7,569 nucleotides of DNA from Nitrosomonas sp. (GTDB lineage Bacteria > Pseudomonadota > Gammaproteobacteria > Burkholderiales > Nitrosomonadaceae): assembly GCA_005779435.1 (NCBI GenBank), contig SXJH01000244.1:1-7569 (forward strand), in the 5' to 3' direction. Below the pieces are notes generated by a model that searched no databases, was not told the DNA's origin, and saw only the letters and a program-made list of their open reading frames with translations. Numbering within the stretch: the first letter of the stretch is position 1; each line of letters starts with the position of its first letter. Position numbers and translations under genes: made by a program. Below, in pieces: positions 1-6,800 of the stretch.

Positions 1-1184
1 ATCACCGACACAATCTCCGGAATCACATCGCCCGCGCGGCGCACGATGACGGTATCGCCGATGCGTACGTCTTTGCGCGCAATTTCGTCGGCGTTATGCA
101 ATGTCGCGTTGGTCACCGTAACGCCGCCGACAAATACCGGATTCAGGCGCGCAACGGGCGTCAAAGCACCGGTGCGTCCGACTTGCACGTCGATGTCGAG
201 TAATTGCGTAACCGCCTCCTGCGCCGGAAATTTGTGCGCCACGGCAAAGCGCGGCGCGCGCGACACGAACCCCAATTGCGCTTGCTGCGCCAACGCATTG
301 ACCTTATACACCACGCCGTCGATGTCGTAGGGCAAACGATCCCGCTGCGCGCCGATTGTCCGGTAATATTCCAATAGCCCCGCCAACCCCTGAGCCACCG
401 AGCATTCCTTGGCAACCGGAAAGTGCAGCGAAGCCAGATAGGCCATCAACCGGCTATGCTGATCCTGCGGCACTTGGCCGTCTTGATATTCTCCGACGCC
501 ATAAGCAAAAAATGTCAGACGGCGGGTCGCAGTCACACCGGGATCGAGTTGCCGCAGCGACCCAGCCGCTGCGTTGCGCGGATTGGCGAATTCCTTCTCG
601 CCGATGCTGGATTGGCGCTGATTCAATGCCAGAAAATCGGCTTTCAGCATCAGCACCTCGCCGCGCACTTCCAGCAAAGCGGGCGGATTCTCAAGCGGCA
701 ACGACAAAGGAATCGACTTGATAGTTTTCAAATTCAACGTGATGTCTTCGCCCGTGTAACCGTCGCCACGCGTTGCGCCGGTCGTGAAGAGGCCGTTCCG
801 GTAACATAAACTGACCGCCAATCCGTCGAATTTCGGCTCCACGGCGTATTCCACCCGATCAACCCCCAATCCTTCGCAAACGCGCCGGTCGAAGGCTTCG
901 ACTTCGGCATCTTCAAACGCATTGCCGAGCGACAGCATCGGTACGCGATGCGCGATTTGCGCAAATGCTTTGAGCGGTGCGGCACCGACCCGCTGTGTCG
1001 GCGAATCGGCGGTAATCAGTTGCGGATTATCCCGTTCGATTTGCTGCAATTCGCGGAACAAGCGGTCGTACTCCGCATCGGGAACAGTGGGAGCATCCAA
1101 GACGTAATAGCGGTAATTGTGCAAATCGAGTTGCGCGCGTAGCGTTTGGGCGTACTGTTTTATTTTTTCGATATTTTCATTCAT
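1..1184 (-). CDS. ligA: NAD-dependent DNA ligase LigA, N-terminal part (cut by window edge)
   Basis: Seals nicks in duplex DNA during replication and repair, using NAD+ to form a ligase-AMP intermediate. The 394 codons present run in one open frame off the left edge; the C-terminal OB remainder, zinc finger, helix-hairpin-helix and BRCT domains would lie outside. Domain Ia (about 1-70) shows the NMN-binding pattern YYVLDAP...DAEYD and SPTQRVG. The adenylation domain (about 70-315) has KFDG with the AMP-accepting Lys at 118, then ATRGDG.TGEDIT (137-149), RGEV (174-177), the DGVVYKVN motif (Lys294) and HKFPAQE (Lys318). The OB fold begins with LTPVARLNPV and ends at RRAGDVIPE. The ATG at 1184 fits the usual LigA N-terminus (MNENIEKIKQY); no clear Shine-Dalgarno precedes it. 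It is divergent from the DUF2914 gene. I see no frameshift or missing key residue. The identification is close to certain. Confidence 0.97.
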   Translation of the reverse strand, partial: MNENIEKIKQYAQTLRAQLDLHNYRYYVLDAPTVPDAEYDRLFRELQQIERDNPQLITADSPTQRVGAAPLKAFAQIAHRVPMLSLGNAFEDAEVEAFDRRVCEGLGVDRVEYAVEPKFDGLAVSLCYRNGLFTTGATRGDGYTGEDITLNLKTIKSIPLSLPLENPPALLEVRGEVLMLKADFLALNQRQSSIGEKEFANPRNAAAGSLRQLDPGVTATRRLTFFAYGVGEYQDGQVPQDQHSRLMAYLASLHFPVAKECSVAQGLAGLLEYYRTIGAQRDRLPYDIDGVVYKVNALAQQAQLGFVSRAPRFAVAHKFPAQEAVTQLLDIDVQVGRTGALTPVARLNPVFVGGVTVTNATLHNADEIARKDVRIGDTVIVRRAGDVIPEIVSV

Positions 1185-1202
1185 GACCGATAAACCGTGC
1201 AG

Positions 1203-1232
1203 AAAAGAGCGCGGCGCCGTTCCGGCTCTTTT
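1203..1232. repeat. Inverted repeat (stem-loop) in the ligA / DUF2914 divergent gap
   Basis: AAAAGAGC at 1203-1210 pairs exactly with GCTCTTTT at 1225-1232. Skipping one base (G1211), CGG at 1212-1214 also pairs with CCG at 1222-1224, leaving a 7-base loop. Both strands end the stem in four T residues, so it resembles a short intrinsic terminator in either direction. However, no gene ends here: both neighbours start away from it. It would lie in the ligA leader, and its right arm overlaps the expected -35 region of the rightward promoter. It could be a leader structure, an operator or a weak terminator; the sequence does not decide. Confidence 0.6.
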
Positions 1233-1243
1233 GTAAAAAATCC

Positions 1244-1249
1244 TTTATA
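1244..1249 (-). promoter_or_regulatory. Possible ligA -10 element
   Basis: On the minus strand this reads TATAAA, 5 of 6 matches to the sigma-70 -10 consensus, about 60 bases upstream of the ligA ATG. No good -35 hexamer is found 16-18 bases upstream. If used, transcription would start near 1237 and the stem-loop at 1203-1232 would be in the leader. Weak candidate. Confidence 0.2.
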
Positions 1250-1251
1250 CT
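1246..1251 (+). promoter_or_regulatory. Possible -10 element for the DUF2914-Nudix transcript
   Basis: TATACT, 5 of 6 matches to the sigma-70 -10 consensus, 55 bases before the ATG at 1307. The hexamer 17 bases upstream (1223-1228) is a poor -35 and sits in the right arm of the stem-loop, so either an activator or another site may be involved. It overlaps the leftward -10 candidate, so the two promoters could not easily fire together. Confidence 0.35.
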
Positions 1252-1306
1252 GCGCATTCCAACAAAATACCACCCACTCATATCATCTTGTCTCGAAATC
1301 ATCGCC

Positions 1307-2095
1307 ATGAGCGACAATAAACTAAAAATTCGCATCAAAATCCAGCAACCGCAACCGCATGCCATTGAAGAATCTTATGCCGACCCCGAAATTGTTTACG
1401 AACAAGTATGGGACTGGAAAAAAATCGGCATCGGCGCTTTGCTTGCGCTATCGCTGTTAGTGTCGGCGGGATCGCTCCTCTTCACCGGCGAAAGCAATGA
1501 AAAACCGCAGCACGCGAAGCAAAATGAGTTTCCGGTTTCGGCACCCGATGAGACATCGGGCGTTACGGCAAAACCCGACGCTCAATCCGAGGCAACGCAA
1601 CCGATTGCCGCACCGCCACCGAATCAAGCCGCAATTGCATCGAAGCCGATCGTCAAGCCCGCTCGGAAACCTGTTCCAAAAAACATCGCCAACCGAAGCA
1701 ATGCCGCCGAAAAAGAAATACCTAAAACCGCCGCGCGACTGAAACCCCGCACCGCAGCCGATCATCCGGAAGTACTCAGGGCGCAATTAAGTCATGCCAT
1801 CAAAGCGCGCGAACCGGTCGATAGCATAGACGCTGTGCAACTGCGCCCCGGCGAATCCAAGTCGGTATATTTCTATGTGCACCTAAAAAATCTGCAAGGG
1901 CAGAAAATCCGTATCGATTGGTATTACAACAACAAACCGGATTCGCACCTGAGCCTGCAAGTGCATAATAACAACTGGCGCACTCAAGCCAGCAAACAAT
2001 TGGATTACCGGCGTTTAGGCGTTTGGCGTGTCGAACTGACCGATGAAGCGGGGAACCGGTTGGCAACCCGGAATTTCACCGTTGCTCAACACTGA
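1307..2095 (+). CDS. Single-pass membrane protein with C-terminal DUF2914 domain
   Basis: A 262-residue protein of unknown function. Residues 1-39 are polar and likely cytoplasmic, ending in the basic WDWKK; a hydrophobic segment at about 40-60 is a single transmembrane helix. Residues 61-155 form a low-complexity linker rich in Pro, Ala and Lys. The C-terminal part (about 156-260) fits DUF2914: RAQL then REPVDSI, a YFYVHLKNLQGQ strand, IDWYYNNK, the WRTQASKQL motif (224 onward) and GVWRVELTDEAGN. By the positive-inside rule and the absence of a cleavage site, the DUF2914 domain is probably periplasmic (inference). No clear Shine-Dalgarno precedes the ATG, but the start places the helix at a sensible distance from the N-terminus. 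The Nudix gene follows after 33 bases. DUF2914 has no established biochemical role that I know of, so no function is proposed. The linker length will probably vary between relatives. Confidence 0.88.
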   Translation: MSDNKLKIRIKIQQPQPHAIEESYADPEIVYEQVWDWKKIGIGALLALSLLVSAGSLLFTGESNEKPQHAKQNEFPVSAPDETSGVTAKPDAQSEATQPIAAPPPNQAAIASKPIVKPARKPVPKNIANRSNAAEKEIPKTAARLKPRTAADHPEVLRAQLSHAIKAREPVDSIDAVQLRPGESKSVYFYVHLKNLQGQKIRIDWYYNNKPDSHLSLQVHNNNWRTQASKQLDYRRLGVWRVELTDEAGNRLATRNFTVAQH

Positions 2096-2128
2096 AGCTT
2101 TTTATTAACTATTCGTGCCGCATAGAAA

Positions 2129-2671
2129 ATGAAATACTGCTGTCATTGTAGCGCCACTGTCGAATTCATCGTCCCGGAAGGCGACTCGCTGCCCCGGTAT
2201 GTATGCACGCAATGCAACGTCATTCACTATCAAAATCCCAAAATGGTGGTCGGTTGCATTCCCGAATGGGAAGATAAGATTTTATTGTGCCGCCGCGCCA
2301 TAGAACCGCGCCTCGGCTGGTGGACCCTTCCCGCCGGATTCATGGAAAATAACGAAACGCTGGCGCAAGCCGCAGCGCGCGAAACATTGGAAGAAGCCAA
2401 TGCGCGCGTGGAAATCGGCGATCTCTACACGGTTTACAGCCTTCCCCATATCAGTCAGGTTTATTTTTTATTCCGTGCCCGGCTGCTGGATCTGGATTTC
2501 AAACCGGGTATTGAAAGTTTGGATGTCAAACTCATGGCGGAACACGAAATACCGTGGGAAGAGATGGCATTCCGGGTTATCCACGACCCCCTGAAACAAT
2601 ACTTCAAGGAACGCCGCGAAGGGAAATTGGGGTTTCATATGGGGGTTATCGATAAGCCGCGCGGCCAATAA
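2129..2671 (+). CDS. Nudix hydrolase with N-terminal zinc ribbon (FAD / ADP-ribose pyrophosphatase type)
   Basis: A 180-residue cytoplasmic enzyme expected to cleave a nucleoside diphosphate linked to another group. The N-terminus has a zinc ribbon with Cys4-x2-Cys7 and Cys26-x2-Cys29, followed by HYQNPK, as in Nudix proteins with this ribbon. The Nudix box spans about 70-92: Gly70, Glu76, Arg84-Glu85 and Glu88-Glu89 are all in place, so metal binding and catalysis should be intact; Asn91 stands where the consensus has Gly. WWTLPAGFME just before and at the box is typical. The C-terminal motif KLGFHMGVIDK (166-176) recalls the plant FAD pyrophosphatase NUDX23, so FAD or ADP-ribose is the likeliest substrate; this comes from remembered similarity, not a search. 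The ATG leaves Cys4 at the normal place near the N-terminus; no strong ribosome binding site is seen. It lies 33 bases after the DUF2914 gene and is probably co-transcribed with it. Family assignment is firm, substrate is not. Confidence 0.93.
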   Translation: MKYCCHCSATVEFIVPEGDSLPRYVCTQCNVIHYQNPKMVVGCIPEWEDKILLCRRAIEPRLGWWTLPAGFMENNETLAQAAARETLEEANARVEIGDLYTVYSLPHISQVYFLFRARLLDLDFKPGIESLDVKLMAEHEIPWEEMAFRVIHDPLKQYFKERREGKLGFHMGVIDKPRGQ

Positions 2672-2747
2672 GCGCGATTTTCCATTAAAATCAATCAGCC
2701 TGCCGAATTAAAGCAATCGCAGCAAGACCTGCAACTCGCAACGTCCC

Positions 2748-2774
2748 TCAAGTTTTTTCAATATGCGTCGATAC
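2748..2774 (+). promoter_or_regulatory. Sigma-28 (FliA) promoter of cheV
   Basis: TCAAGTTT (2748-2755), an 11-base spacer, then GTCGATAC (2767-2774). The enterobacterial FliA consensus is TAAAGTTT-N11-GCCGATAA, so the match is 7 of 8 and 6 of 8 with exact spacing. Transcription would start around 2781, giving a leader of about 40 bases to the cheV ATG at 2820. It places cheV in the late flagellar/chemotaxis regulon. The upstream in-frame ATG at 2763 lies inside this promoter and could not be used on such a transcript. Confidence 0.75.
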
Positions 2775-2806
2775 GAAAGCATTACTTTCACCGACTCAGC
2801 AACAAC

Positions 2807-2813
2807 AAAGGGA
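2807..2813 (+). promoter_or_regulatory. Ribosome binding site deciding the cheV start
   Basis: AAAGGGA lies 6 bases before the ATG at 2820. It is a fair Shine-Dalgarno match, while the alternative ATG at 2763 lies within the promoter. It supports the shorter reading. Confidence 0.65.
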
Positions 2814-2819
2814 CAATCC

Positions 2820-3770
2820 ATGAACACAACATTGCATGAAATCGATCAGCGCACCAACTTAACAGCCAACAACAAATTCGAATTGTTGCTGTTCAGACTG
2901 GGCGACGCTCCGGGCACCGAGCAGCGGGAACTATTCGGCATTAATGTTTTTAAAGTCCGCGAAATCCTGGTAATGCCGACCATTACCGCAGTCTCCAACG
3001 CACATCCTTGCGTTATGGGCGTCGCCAATATCCGTGGACAAATCATTACTGTCATCAATTTGCCCAAAGTTGTCGGTTGCACACCGAAAAAAGGAACCTC
3101 CATTCTTTTGGTCACCGAATTTGCTCGATCGACACAAGCGTTTGCGGTGGAAGACGTTAGCGAAATCGTTCGATTGGACTGGAACCAAGTGATAGCCGCG
3201 GAAAACAACGGCGGCGAATTAGTGACCAGCATCGCCAGACTCGACGGCAATGTGGAAAACACCCGTTTGGCGCAAGTGCTCGATGTCGAACAAATACTGC
3301 GCGACGTGTTGCCGCAAGCGACCGGCAAGCTCATTCCGGAAAAAGACACACCGAAATTAAACATTCCCGACAACAAGATCATTTTGGCTGCCGACGACTC
3401 GCCGCTGGCGCGCAGCATGATCGAGGACGGTTTAAACGCGCTTGAAGCGCCTTTTATCATGACCAAGAACGGACTTGAGGCTTGGAAAAAAATCCAATCG
3501 ATGTCGGATGCGGCCATCGCGGAAGGCAAAACCATTCAAGACAAAGTCGCATTGGTGCTAACCGACCTGGAGATGCCGGAAATGGATGGATTTACCTTGA
3601 CGCGCAACATCAAGGGCGATCAGAAATTCAAATCCATCCCGGTTATCATTCATTCCTCGTTGACAGGCGCCACCAACGAAAATCATGTCAAGTCGATCGG
3701 CGCCGACGCCTATGTGGCCAAGTTCGAAGCGCAGGAATTGGCGACAACCATACGCAAGGTACTGGCGTAA
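2820..3770 (+). CDS. cheV: Chemotaxis protein CheV (CheW-like domain plus receiver)
   Basis: Couples chemoreceptors to the CheA kinase in the cytoplasmic array and is thought to tune signalling or adaptation when its receiver is phosphorylated. At 316 residues it has normal CheV length. The CheW-like domain (about 18-165) shows the family pattern: FRLG, FGINVFKVREIL (39-50), GVANIRGQIITVINLP (67-82) and an acidic strand AVEDVSEIVRLDW. The receiver (about 185-316) keeps all catalytic residues: Asp192-Asp193, phospho-acceptor Asp249 in LTDLEMPEMDG, Ser279/Ser280 at the Thr/Ser site, and Lys301. The ATG at 2820 was chosen over one at 2763 because the latter falls within the sigma-28 promoter and lacks a ribosome site; the extra 19 residues do not look like CheV. 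No other chemotaxis gene lies in the window, so it appears monocistronic, with a hairpin 20 bases after its stop and a convergent kinase gene beyond. Confidence 0.95.
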   Translation: MNTTLHEIDQRTNLTANNKFELLLFRLGDAPGTEQRELFGINVFKVREILVMPTITAVSNAHPCVMGVANIRGQIITVINLPKVVGCTPKKGTSILLVTEFARSTQAFAVEDVSEIVRLDWNQVIAAENNGGELVTSIARLDGNVENTRLAQVLDVEQILRDVLPQATGKLIPEKDTPKLNIPDNKIILAADDSPLARSMIEDGLNALEAPFIMTKNGLEAWKKIQSMSDAAIAEGKTIQDKVALVLTDLEMPEMDGFTLTRNIKGDQKFKSIPVIIHSSLTGATNENHVKSIGADAYVAKFEAQELATTIRKVLA

Positions 3771-3790
3771 GACGAATACCCGGATAGCCC

Positions 3791-3823
3791 CCTTTGTCCG
3801 ATCGCATTGCGATCGGACAAAGG
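3791..3823. terminator. Perfect 15-bp hairpin between convergent genes, likely bidirectional terminator
   Basis: Arms at 3791-3805 (CCTTTGTCCGATCGC) and 3809-3823 are exact reverse complements around a 3-base loop, ATT. It starts 20 bases after the cheV stop and, on the other strand, 26 bases after the kinase stop, so it sits where a shared terminator would. Neither side has a T-tract, so it is not a classical intrinsic terminator; it may work with Rho, block read-through, or protect both 3' ends from exonucleases. A protein-binding palindrome is the alternative. Confidence 0.65.
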
Positions 3824-3849
3824 AACTTCCGGTTTCCTCATCATATCGA

Positions 3850-6800
3850 TCAGTGCATCGGATTATTCGCATCGAACATATTCAAAAAATTTTCCACACG
3901 CGCAAACTCCCGATCGAACAACGGCATGACATCAGTCAATGCTTCTGCATTCTTGTTTTTGCCCGCTTGCTCCATTGCCGCGCATAGCTCGCCCAGCGCC
4001 AGCGCCCCCACCGAACGCGCCGACGATTTGAGCTTATGCGCCAAGGCACCGGCAGTTTCCGGTTGCCCGGCTTGGTAGGCTGCATGCAGCTCCGCTGCGA
4101 TTTTTTTCATGCTGACGCGAAAATCCGACAGCATTTCCTTGATCAAGGCCGGATCGTCGCCCACCAATCGTTCGAGCACATGCACATCGACCGCAACTGC
4201 AGCGGGTTCTGCGTTAACCGGTTTGGCAGTTTCTTTTTCCGTTGCCGAATGAGCGGCAGCAAGGTATTTTTCCACAGTCAAACGCAAATCCTCAAGCTGC
4301 ACCGGTTTACTCAAGTAATCGTCCATTCCCGCATTGAGGCAATGCTCTCTTTCGCCTTTCAGCGCATTTGCGGTCAAAGCCACGATCGGCAAATGCCGCT
4401 GCCCGGCTTCTGCGGAACGAATGGTCTGCACCAATTCAAAACCGTCCATTTCCGGCATGTGCAGATCGGTCAATAACAATGCATAATCAATGCCTTGCCA
4501 GCGCTGCAGCGCCTCGCGTCCATCGCTGGCGATATCCGCCGCATAGCCCAGCAAACCAAGTTGCTGCCGGATCACTTTCTGATTGATCTCGTTGTCTTCG
4601 GCTACCAAAATAAGTTTCCCCTGCCGCAGCGCTTCTTCACGCGATATGGGTGCAATGCCCGATTTGGGTGCATTGAGCAGCGGCGCCGTTTCCGTGCTTG
4701 CTTCCGCCCTTCCCGCAGCAATCGCCATCGCGCGAAGTAACGATTGGCGGTACATAACATCGCCATCCAGTGTGACGATATCGACATCCGCAATACGCGC
4801 CTGTCGGCGGCGTCCGCGTTTGATGACAACAAAACGGGAATCGATCGATGCTGCGGCACCAGCGGATCGATCGGCACGCTTACCGAAAGCGGCGCGCAAT
4901 TGCGCAATCGGCGGCTCCTGTTGCCCAGCATCGATCACGATCAACCACAAACCCGGCGCCAGATGTCGGATGACCGAATCGATTTCCTTAAAATCGGAAA
5001 CCTGCACCACAGTGGCGCCGGCGCTTCTCAGATAAATCGCCACATCGTCGCTCAAGTTGTCGCTGCCGGACAATATCAGGCAATTTGTGTCGTGCAGATC
5101 GTCCAGCTTGTGTCCGGCTGAAGTTATACCGGGCAATGGCCTGAAAGGCATTTGTATCATAAAGGTGGAACCCTGCTGCGGTTCGCTTTGTACGGTAATT
5201 TCCGCGTCCATCAATTCCGCCAAATGATGAGAAATCGCCAGGCCAAGCCCGGTGCCGCCAAAACGCCGCGTTGTGGAAGGATCGCCTTGCGAAAACGAAC
5301 GAAACAGCTTTTCCTGCGTTTCCTTATCCATGCCGATGCCGTTATCGATGATCTGGAAAGTCACCAGAATTTGATCGGGATTGGATTCGGTCAGCAGTAC
5401 CCGCACCGCTACCTTGCCTTGTTTCTCCTGCTTGCTGGAAAATTTAATGGCGTTATTGATAATGTTGACCAGCACCTGGCGCAGACGCAACGGATCGCCC
5501 AATACCGTCTCCGGAATAGCCGGATCGATAAACAATGTCAGCTCCACTTTCTTGTTCAGCGCCAAATGCGCCAGCATGCCGCAAGCGTTCTCAACAACGC
5601 TGGGCAAAGACATCGGAATCTTTTCGATTTCCAGTTTTCCCGCTTCTATTTTGGAAAAATCGAGAATGTCCTCGATAATGGACAGCAAAGAATATGCGGA
5701 ATCCCGTATCAGATTGGCCATTTCCATCTGATAACCGGTCAGGCTGGTTTGACGCAACACGTCGATCATGCCGATTACGCCGTTCATCGGTGTACGGATT
5801 TCATGGCTCATGGCGGCGAGAAAAGCCGATTTGGCTTTATTGGCTTGTTCCGCTTCCGTTCGCGCTTGCCGCAAATCGTTCATGATGCGCACATGTTCGC
5901 GAATATCCCGCATCACACCGGTAAAATGCCGCTTGCCTGCGACAAAATACTCGCTGACCGCCAAATACAGCGCGAGCCGCTCGCCGTTTTTGCGCACGCC
6001 CTCCACTTCGCGCCCAAGCCCTATTCCGTGCGACCCGGATAAGTAAGGACGCCCCACATACTCTTGCCCATGCCCGGTACGGCAGTAATTTTCCATATAA
6101 CCTTCATGCTTGCTGCGATCCGGTTCCGGAATGATGATCGCGATATTCTGTCCGATCATTTCATCGTGGTTATAGCCGAACAGTTTTTCCATCACTGGAT
6201 TGACGGAAAGAATTGCGCCTTTTTCGTCGGTTGTCACCACGCAATCCACCATATGCTCGACCACCGAGCGCATTTCCTCTTCCTTGATCGCCAATGCGGT
6301 GTTGGCGCGCTGCAAATCGGCGGTGCGCGCAGCCACTCTGTTTTCGAGCTCCAGATTGCCGGCATTTAACCTTTCCATCATCAGATTGAATGTGTGCGCC
6401 AGCTGCCGCATTTCATCCCAGCCTTCGATGGCAACGCGCTGATGAATATTGCCCGCCGAAATTTCCAGCGCGCTCTGATTCAAATGCTTCAGCGGGGTAA
6501 CTACGCGGCGGCTAAACAATATGGCGCCCAGCAGTGCGGCGATAAGGGTCAATGCAAGTATCATCAATCCGGCAAAATGCACTTGCTTAACCGAAGCGAA
6601 CGCTTCGTCGACATCGATATGCACGACGATGCCCCACTGCATGCGCGGCAAATACCGCCAAGCCGCAACCACATCCTTGCCGCGATAATCCACGGTCAAT
6701 GCGCCGCCCGATTCCCCGTTGAGCGCATTTCTCATCGCGTCCGACGAAGGCGGATTATTCAGCGGAATTTTGCGTTTTAACGCGGCATCCGGATCGTACT

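Noticed and set aside
46..1142. Several plus-strand and off-frame open frames over the first 1.1 kb
   Set aside because: They are shadows of ligA, whose minus-strand frame runs open from 1184 to the edge and carries all expected motifs.
2676..2692. GATTTT...AAAATC inverted repeat just after the Nudix stop, as a terminator
   Set aside because: The stem is only 6 bp, almost all A-T, with no T-tract after it; too weak to call.
2763..2819. Longer cheV start at ATG 2763
   Set aside because: It falls within the sigma-28 promoter, has no ribosome site, and adds residues not typical of CheV.
2846..3535. 229-codon open frame on the minus strand within cheV
   Set aside because: Antisense to intact CheW-like and receiver domains. 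The translation is Ser-rich without motifs, and no ribosome site was seen.
3911..3924. Partial copy (12 of 14 bases) of the intergenic hairpin arm, CGATCGAACAACGG
   Set aside because: It lies in the Hpt coding region, encodes ordinary residues (LFDR) and has no partner arm; a chance match.
5152..6042. 296-codon open frame on the plus strand inside the hybrid kinase
   Set aside because: It lies fully antisense to conserved PAS, HisKA and HATPase coding sequence; its own translation is rich in His, Arg and Gln with no domain pattern. The other plus-strand frames across 3850-7524 are rejected for the same reason.
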